In this document: piece after piece, positions 22,986 through 28,335 of the stretch
How the letters are laid out: each line of letters begins with the position of its first letter
Position numbering within the stretch: position 1 is the first letter of the stretch
Source: JAZDOK01 sp043798715
Lineage (GTDB): Bacteria > Vulcanimicrobiota > JAZDOK01
DNA length: 28,335 nucleotides
Reading direction: 5' to 3'
Assembly: GCA_043798715.1 (NCBI GenBank)
Contig: JAZDOK010000064.1
Span: 1 to 28,335, forward strand
Position numbers and translations under genes: made by a program
The notes under the pieces: generated by a model
Databases searched by the model: none
What the model was told of the DNA's origin: nothing
What the model saw: the letters and a program-made list of their open reading frames with translations, nothing else

Positions 22986-24959
22986 TTACCACTCCACGAT
23001 CGTGCTGCCGCCGGGGCGGACCACGACTTCAATGCCCGCATCCGGCTGAAGGAGCGGCGGCAGGAGATCCGGCCCTTCCGGCTTTCCCAGCGCCGTGTAA
23101 CGGGTCACCCTGACCCGGCGCCCCTCGAAAACGGACGCCGTAAGGCGGCAGGAGACATCCGCGCTGCTCATGCTTTTCAGGAGCATCATCCTGTGTCCCT
23201 CCGCCGAGAAGACTCTCCGGGAGAGAACCGGCTGAAGAATGACGGAATCAACCACCGCCGGATTGGTAAAGGAGAGTCCGCTGTATCTGACTCCAAGAGT
23301 ATGAAGCCCCTGATAGAGCAAAGCGGGATCCGCCACTTTCTGCAGAGTGAGATAAGCGGCGTCGGATGAGCCGCCCATGGGAACCGTGAACTGCTTGCTC
23401 CCGTCTATTCTCAGGTTGACGGCGGTCGAGGAATCAAAAAAAGGCTGTTTCAGATAAATCAGATATATTAAGTAGTTTTCGGTCTCCGCGATAGAAAATT
23501 TAAGCCAGAAGGATGTCTGGCGGTCCACGACGACCAGCTTGCGCGACTCATCGTCCGCGCTCAGGCCGGGATGCGGAGTCACTTCAAACGCTTTTTTGAC
23601 CGCCTGCCCCTTCTCGGCCTCAAGCACAATAAAAGAGCGGACGCTCTCTTCAACAGCGGAAAAATATCGCTCGCCTGGAGTTCCCCTGAGGCAGAATAAA
23701 GAGATGAGCGCTTCGGCCGTCGCCTGCGGATCCGCATTCCGGGACAGCACGTCATTTTTCACCGAATCATGTCCCATACCCGTTTCCACGGCGTAAACCT
23801 GAGCATGGGCGGGGTTGTTACCCATGTACCATGAGGCGAAAAGACCGGCGAGAATGGAATAGAATTCCAGCCCGCTCGCCCGGTGCAGGGCGGCAAGATT
23901 TTCTACGAGAGTACAGGCGGCCGAGCTAGTCTGATAAGCTGTCTCCGGAAAGGGAGTGAATCCGTGAATCGGGCCATAGCCTGCTGCAAGCATGGATAAA
24001 ATTCCGGAAACGCTTCGCTGTGCCGATTGAAGCCACCTTTTTTCGTTAAACAGGGCGCCGGCCTCCGCCAGGGCGGCCACCTGGCAACTCTCTTCCGCCA
24101 GCCACCTGTCGCGGGAATGTATATCCGAGGCAAAGGCAAAAAATGGATACTCATCTTGCGTGCCGAGCTGTGACTCGGCTATCCCCTGGGCCAGCTTGCG
24201 GGAGATGTCCGCCACCAGATCGGAATGAGCCGCTTTTTCGAACTCACAGAGCCCCAGAAGAAGCTCCCCGCTTATTACCGAGCTCTGCCCCACCAGCCAG
24301 GACGGCATGTTCCTGCCCTGAACTTCCAGGTACTTGCCGAAACCGGCGGCCGGGTCCTCAAGGCTCTTTTGGATATGAGGAAAAACTTTCTTGATACCAT
24401 CCTCGAGCTGCCGGGAGAAAGAGGCGTCCTGTTTATGGAAAATTCTAAAGCCGCAGCAGAGCGCTCTGAATACCCGGGCGGAAGCAACGTCCAGACCTCC
24501 CCCCGAGTCACCGGCCTTTATTTCGAGTTTCCCATCCCGGAGTAAGGCGGAAGAAAAAAGACCTTGCGCGTCTTGAAGAGACAGGAGAAAATTGAGAGCT
24601 TCCCTGGCGTGCCTGAGACTTTCCTTTCTTTTCCCGACCTCCCAGTGACGAAGATACGCTGCGGCCACTCTGGCCATTTCGCAGGCATCCACGGGGGTTT
24701 CCCCGGATGCCGGGACGGAACCCAGAAAGTTAGTCGTCATGGAATTCTGAAGAATACCCTGGGCCCCGCCACCTGAGTCCTCCTGACCGCCGGCCCCGGA
24801 CCACACGAATATTTTCCTGCCGTCCTGTGCCTGGACTTCCCGCCTCAGGCTGTCCAGAAAGGAGAAGTTTACGGCCTTGTCCGCCGGGGAGACAGCCGCA
24901 AAGGAAGGTCCCATCAGTAACAGAATAATTCCCGCCAATATCAGATACTTTTGCTTCAC
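22986..24959 (-). CDS. Exported protein with helical-toroid-like domain
   Basis: 657 residues with a signal peptide (MKQKYLILAGIILLLMGPSF, cut near AA-V). The start is a GTG that overlaps the previous stop. From about 75 to 400 the pattern of paired amphipathic helices (MARVAAAYLRHWEVGKR, REALNFLLSLQDAQGLFSS, AALAEAGALFNEKRW, AALHRASGLEFYSILAGLFA) is like the alpha/alpha toroid of six-hairpin glycosidases and related polysaccharide enzymes. About 450-657 is beta-rich, as in accessory sandwich domains. I cannot point to a catalytic acid, so enzyme activity is not shown. Position between an LptA-like gene and EIIB/MurQ/SpoIID suggests a role in envelope or glycan processing. Confidence 0.75.
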   Translation of the reverse strand: MKQKYLILAGIILLLMGPSFAAVSPADKAVNFSFLDSLRREVQAQDGRKIFVWSGAGGQEDSGGGAQGILQNSMTTNFLGSVPASGETPVDACEMARVAAAYLRHWEVGKRKESLRHAREALNFLLSLQDAQGLFSSALLRDGKLEIKAGDSGGGLDVASARVFRALCCGFRIFHKQDASFSRQLEDGIKKVFPHIQKSLEDPAAGFGKYLEVQGRNMPSWLVGQSSVISGELLLGLCEFEKAAHSDLVADISRKLAQGIAESQLGTQDEYPFFAFASDIHSRDRWLAEESCQVAALAEAGALFNEKRWLQSAQRSVSGILSMLAAGYGPIHGFTPFPETAYQTSSAACTLVENLAALHRASGLEFYSILAGLFASWYMGNNPAHAQVYAVETGMGHDSVKNDVLSRNADPQATAEALISLFCLRGTPGERYFSAVEESVRSFIVLEAEKGQAVKKAFEVTPHPGLSADDESRKLVVVDRQTSFWLKFSIAETENYLIYLIYLKQPFFDSSTAVNLRIDGSKQFTVPMGGSSDAAYLTLQKVADPALLYQGLHTLGVRYSGLSFTNPAVVDSVILQPVLSRRVFSAEGHRMMLLKSMSSADVSCRLTASVFEGRRVRVTRYTALGKPEGPDLLPPLLQPDAGIEVVVRPGGSTIVEW

Positions 24960-25849
24960 TTTGCGCCTTCCCCGGGTCCCGGGCTGGCATTTTTTTCAAG
25001 AGACGCCGGGGGGAGAGTTTCCATTTTCTCCCTGAGCAGCATCCCAGGCTGAGGACCATCTATTTTCTCACCGAATGTCGCTCTTGGCGAACCCGTATTT
25101 TCATCAGGTGATGGTGATGGCGAAGGCCCCGGAGCGGGAGGATTGGTTGTTTTTTCTTCAAAGAGGTACTTTCCATGAACCGCCCCCTGAGCCTCATATG
25201 TCTCCTTATTCAGATCTACGACCGCCGACGTGCAGACCAGCCAGTCATTGGTTCCCCTCTCAATACGGACATGGCCGGTGAGCACCGCGACCCCTTCAGT
25301 ATCTGAATACCTGGCCTGATCGGAGAAAATCCTGATTCTCTTCTGTTCGAGGAGAACGTTTCCCGAAGCGTTCCCCTTCTTCTTCGCCCAGTCGAAATCA
25401 AGCCTGTCGCATGAGAAGGAGGTCTTTGAACCGGAGACCTCTTCATTGAGCTTTTTGTCCTTGAAAGCGGCTAAAGATCGGGAGGTCACCGCATGAACTT
25501 CCCCCAGGAGAACGGCGCGGCGCTCCGGGTAATAAACCTGAATCTGCCTTGCCGAGAGAGTTGTATCGGGCTGGGTGAAGGTAACACCGCCCCTCAGGGT
25601 GGCCAGGCGGGTTTTATAGTCATACTCCGCATAAGGAGCCTTGACAACGATTTCCTTACCGGAAAAGCGGACATTCCCGATGAGCTTCATAAGGTTCTTT
25701 TTCTCGTCATACACCACGCGATCGGCATTCATTTCCACTTCCTGAAGAGTCGGCCCGGCGGGAATCGGGGCCGAGGCGATTCCACGGGACGCCGCCAACA
25801 AAATAACAAGCAGACCCAGAAGGCAATGAACCAATCCTCTGCATCTCAC
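24956..25849 (-). CDS. LptA/OstA-like periplasmic protein
   Basis: 297 residues with an N-terminal signal (LVHCLLGLLVILLAASRGIA). Residues about 38-130 are the OstA/LptA beta-jellyroll type repeat (VVYDEKKNLMKLIGNVRFSG, then VVKAPYAEYDYKTRLATLRG, DTTLSARQIQVYYPE), with a second set at 145-225 (CDRLDFDWAKKKGNASGNV, TDWL-like strands). The C-terminus is a Pro/Ser-rich tail. LptA-type proteins bridge lipopolysaccharide from the inner to the outer membrane. This one is longer than LptA (about 185), so it may be a paralogue or have another lipid or envelope role. GTG start overlapping the previous stop as GTGA. Confidence 0.82.
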   Translation of the reverse strand: MRCRGLVHCLLGLLVILLAASRGIASAPIPAGPTLQEVEMNADRVVYDEKKNLMKLIGNVRFSGKEIVVKAPYAEYDYKTRLATLRGGVTFTQPDTTLSARQIQVYYPERRAVLLGEVHAVTSRSLAAFKDKKLNEEVSGSKTSFSCDRLDFDWAKKKGNASGNVLLEQKRIRIFSDQARYSDTEGVAVLTGHVRIERGTNDWLVCTSAVVDLNKETYEAQGAVHGKYLFEEKTTNPPAPGPSPSPSPDENTGSPRATFGEKIDGPQPGMLLREKMETLPPASLEKNASPGPGEGAK

Positions 25850-27423
25850 TTTTCTTCACCCCCAGCAAACGGGCTCAAAGCGCGGACAAAATCCGGCCAC
25901 CCGCGCTCTTTAACGCTTAGATTTTCCCAGACTTCCCGATAGAGCCGCATCTCCTCTTCATTCCGCGAGGCGGCGGGATCGGGAAAATATACGGTCAGGC
26001 CGAATCCCCGCCCGGATGAGACGCTCTTGGCACCGGAAGTCGCGACAGCCTCATTTAAGGCGAAAAGAACCTGCCGGGAAGCCCGCGCCGAAGGAGCAGC
26101 TGAAAATTTGAGGGCCGTCTCTTCGGCAAAAATTCCGATGTCAATGTATGAGGAATCGGAATATACTGCTGCGCTCTGTCTGGCTTCCATGATCATAGTT
26201 TTCCCGCCGCTCACCCTCAATTCCTCCTTAAGCCGGTGTGAAAGCGTCTCCAGGGACGCTCGTAACCGGGACATCCCCGAGACTTTGAGGATCGATAGAG
26301 TTTCAGAAGAATACCCGAGACGCCCGTATTCACCGGCATAAGCCGAAAGAATCATGTCGGCCAAGCGCCCGGCAGTGCAATCTGGAGATTCCTTGAGAGC
26401 TCTCACCATCATGCTTAAGGGCCAGCCGCGGGCAGGCGAATCCTGAGGAGATGCGATCATGACGCCGTCCGGCGCAAGGGCTCCTTCAAGGGCCATGGCG
26501 ACTTCCACCGTCGCCATGCGGCAGGCGTCAAAGCCCAGGATTTCCAGTCCCGGAAATTTAAGAAGAATATTTTTGAGGTCAATCAGGGAGATAACTTCTT
26601 CTTTCTCAACTCCAGAGGTGCCGCCCCCCGCCCGTAAGCCCCGGAAGGCCTCCCCGTGGAGACTTAAGACCAGAAGACGGCGGGCGGACGGGAAATAAGT
26701 GGTGCAAAAAGACAAAAAACAACGCAGAGCCTCCCCGGGATCCGTGGCAGCGAGCCCCCGCGACTCAAAAAGGAGACTACAGGCGGGGCTCTGGATCAGA
26801 TGAAGGCCATCCTGTCCCAGTACCACCCGCCCCATGACCACCCCGTCGGAGAAATCCAGAGGAACTTCCTCCGGTTTTCGAACCTGGTAGAAGCGGGTGG
26901 AAAACCCCCGTCCGGAAGGATGCAGAAGCGCCAGCAGAACGCGGACCTGCCTGCTCCCGCCTAGCTCCTCCAGGAGAGCCAGACTCCTCTCCTGATAGCG
27001 CTCAAGGTCCTCAGAGGAATCCAGGAACAAAATGACGTTCCAAAGAGCGTGGTTGTCGCCATGGGGCTGGGAGGATCGCTGCATGACCCAGGCAGGAACC
27101 GTGGTGTTTTCTCCCCTGAAAGTAAGCTTTAGAGAAACCTGCCTGGGAGTCCTGCCTGCAAGAGGCATTTCAAAACAACCACTTTGGTCGGCTGAAGCCG
27201 AGTATTGGCGGCCTTCCAGATACACCGTCACCACCGCCGGCACCCTGACTTCAGCGGGAGAAGATTGGCATAGAGCCTCATCCGGGGACGGCGGAGAGGC
27301 CGCTCCTGAGACATCAGAGACAGCCTGTTGAAACAGACAGATGAGTATCAGGATAAAAAATATTGAATGCAGCTTCACATGGATTGATTCAAGCCGCAGG
27401 ATAATGTTCCTTTTTCCCTTCAC
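25846..27423 (-). CDS. Clostripain-like cysteine peptidase (family C11)
   Basis: 525 residues. A hydrophobic signal segment (HSIFFILILICLFQQAVS) follows a short basic N-terminus, so it is probably exported. Residues about 60-110 form a beta-type domain. The peptidase region has LLVLSLHGEAFRG (His near 256) and LEILGFDACRMATVEVAMAL (Cys near 298), the His-Cys dyad and context of the C11 clostripain family; VMIASPQDSPARGWPLS follows. C11 enzymes usually cut after Arg or Lys. The start is unsure: the GTG at 27423 has no ribosome site, and a GTG at 27378 also leads straight into the signal. 19 bases separate it from the HD-GYP gene. Confidence 0.85.
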   Translation of the reverse strand: MKGKRNIILRLESIHVKLHSIFFILILICLFQQAVSDVSGAASPPSPDEALCQSSPAEVRVPAVVTVYLEGRQYSASADQSGCFEMPLAGRTPRQVSLKLTFRGENTTVPAWVMQRSSQPHGDNHALWNVILFLDSSEDLERYQERSLALLEELGGSRQVRVLLALLHPSGRGFSTRFYQVRKPEEVPLDFSDGVVMGRVVLGQDGLHLIQSPACSLLFESRGLAATDPGEALRCFLSFCTTYFPSARRLLVLSLHGEAFRGLRAGGGTSGVEKEEVISLIDLKNILLKFPGLEILGFDACRMATVEVAMALEGALAPDGVMIASPQDSPARGWPLSMMVRALKESPDCTAGRLADMILSAYAGEYGRLGYSSETLSILKVSGMSRLRASLETLSHRLKEELRVSGGKTMIMEARQSAAVYSDSSYIDIGIFAEETALKFSAAPSARASRQVLFALNEAVATSGAKSVSSGRGFGLTVYFPDPAASRNEEEMRLYREVWENLSVKERGWPDFVRALSPFAGGEEK

Positions 27424-27442
27424 GGAGCGGCAGGCGGGCTTT

Positions 27443-28021
27443 TTAACGGCCTTTGTTGAGAATCCGGACGAGCGCCTCCACCACCGGGGGAGAAAACTGG
27501 GAACCAGAGTTAAGGAGCAACTGCTCTATGGCCTCCTCGCGGGAGAGGGCTCCCCGATAGGGGCGCTCGGAGGTCATGGCTTCATAGGCTTCGGCGACAA
27601 TGAGAATTTTCATGGGCAAAGTCAACGTTTCTTCGTTAAGTCCATCCGGATAGCCTTTCCCGTCGGAGCGCTCATGGTGGTGACGAATAAGCGGAGCGCA
27701 TTCCCTCAGGGAGTCCAGTTTAATGATAAGCCGGCCCCCCATTATCGGGTGGATCTTGACCAGCCCCATCTCCTCATCGGAAAGCGAACCCGGCTTATTG
27801 TAAATCAGATCGCTTACGGCGATATCCCCGATATCGTGCAACTTGGCCGCCATGCTGAGAGTGTTTTTTTCTTCCTCCGGCATACCCATCTCCCAGGCTA
27901 TGGCGTCGGCCCATTCAGTTACTTTCATGGCGTGTTCCCGGAAAAAAAAGCCCCGCTTTTCAGCAAGATCAACCAACTCAGTAAGAAAATCAGCTATCTG
28001 CATTTTCTCTTTATCCAGCAT
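27443..28021 (-). CDS. Stand-alone HD-GYP domain protein
   Basis: About 192 residues from ATG 28021 (GGAAGGGTGGG upstream); the frame reaches 28066. Motifs: AAKLHDIGDIAVSD, HPIMGGRLI, IRHHHERSDGKGYPDGL and VAEAYEAMTSERPYRGAL. These mark an HD-GYP domain, whose active members hydrolyse cyclic di-GMP or cyclic GMP-AMP. Two positions are unlike the usual pattern: HDIGD where HDIGK is common, and VAEAYEA where the metal-binding VADxYDA is common. There is no sensor or receiver domain. It heads the seven-gene operon ending with SpoIID and may link a nucleotide signal to cell-wall turnover (inference). Confidence 0.85.
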   Translation of the reverse strand: MLDKEKMQIADFLTELVDLAEKRGFFFREHAMKVTEWADAIAWEMGMPEEEKNTLSMAAKLHDIGDIAVSDLIYNKPGSLSDEEMGLVKIHPIMGGRLIIKLDSLRECAPLIRHHHERSDGKGYPDGLNEETLTLPMKILIVAEAYEAMTSERPYRGALSREEAIEQLLLNSGSQFSPPVVEALVRILNKGR

Positions 28022-28154
28022 CTCGGACCCACCCTTCCATCCGTTCTCACAACAAAAGAAAAACAACTTATTCTTTACTTTGACATCTGAAGGCTGATTT
28101 CCTACTCATTAATCTTTATATTCAAACAAGTATTTCAAAGTTTCCCATAAGGAT

Positions 28155-28335
28155 CCGCTTAAAGGGTACGAATCCGCAGATTACGCAAAAACAAAGGGGA
28201 GGAGGGGGTGTCTCCCTAAGAAAGGCGTTGCGGAGGCCGAGCGGGCACGGTGTCCCGCCTTTGGCGGGACGAGCGAGGCTGAGCACCGAGTCGCGATTTC
28301 CTCGCTGGGGAAATCGACGGCGTACTTTCGTGGGG
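28155..28335. repeat. Structured intergenic repeat, copy D (runs off the window)
   Basis: From about 28155 it shares GAATCC-CAGATTACGCA with copy A. From about 28195 it follows copy C closely, including CCCTAAGAAAGGCGTTGCGG. Hairpins: GTCCCGCC-TTT-GGCGGGAC (28253-28271) and CGATTTCC-TCGCTGG-GGAAATCG (28295-28317). The second differs from copy C by a compensated pair. The sequence ends before the palindrome would appear. No gene is seen from 28067 to the end. Confidence 0.85.

Overview
The window looks like a piece of a diderm (Gram-negative type) bacterial chromosome. The evidence is an LptA/OstA-like protein, a lipobox lipoprotein, an LPP20-like secreted protein and peptidoglycan-remodelling genes. 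Base composition is moderate GC, with two visibly AT-richer genes (37-2256 and 18143-19309). Many genes start with TTG or GTG. Several proteins have no family I can name, which suggests an uncultured or poorly sampled phylum, but I cannot place it from this sequence. No phage, transposase, integrase or CRISPR array is visible.

Layout. 1-2.8 kb: a large AT-rich lipoprotein (+), tRNA-Leu(UAA) (-), and a compact transcription unit with a consensus promoter, a 26-codon ORF with a good ribosome site, and a strong intrinsic terminator. 2.8-6.0 kb: a 1079-aa PocR-4xGAF-PP2C phosphatase (+). 6.1-11.3 kb: the core information-processing operon nusA-ylxR-infB-rbfA-nrnA (-), tightly overlapping, but without rimP before nusA. 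It shares a short intergenic region with a divergent orphan gene (+). 12.4-16.5 kb: a YD-repeat-like protein, a TTG-started radical SAM protein with an unusual cysteine spacing, a small helical protein and an LPP20-like secreted protein (all -).

16.5-19.8 kb is the accessory zone. Three copies of the 3' end of a SpoIID/LytB gene lie in the same orientation, each followed by a structured intergenic repeat: the intact gene, a fragment of about 150 bp, and a remnant of about 20 bp. A HEPN-MNT pair sits between two of them, and an AT-rich 388-aa orphan sits between the other two. Each has its own near-consensus promoter. This looks like an insertion hotspot that regenerates the 3' end of the resident gene. 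19.8-28.0 kb: a seven-gene, nearly gapless operon (HD-GYP, clostripain-like peptidase, LptA-like, helical-toroid-like exported protein, PTS EIIB, MurQ, SpoIID/LytB), probably concerned with cell-wall turnover and the envelope. The window ends inside another copy of the same repeat.

The repeats are the most unusual non-coding feature. They carry perfect hairpins whose stems change in a compensated way from copy to copy, and their conserved TAGGGGCG edge supplies the stop codon of the gene they abut.
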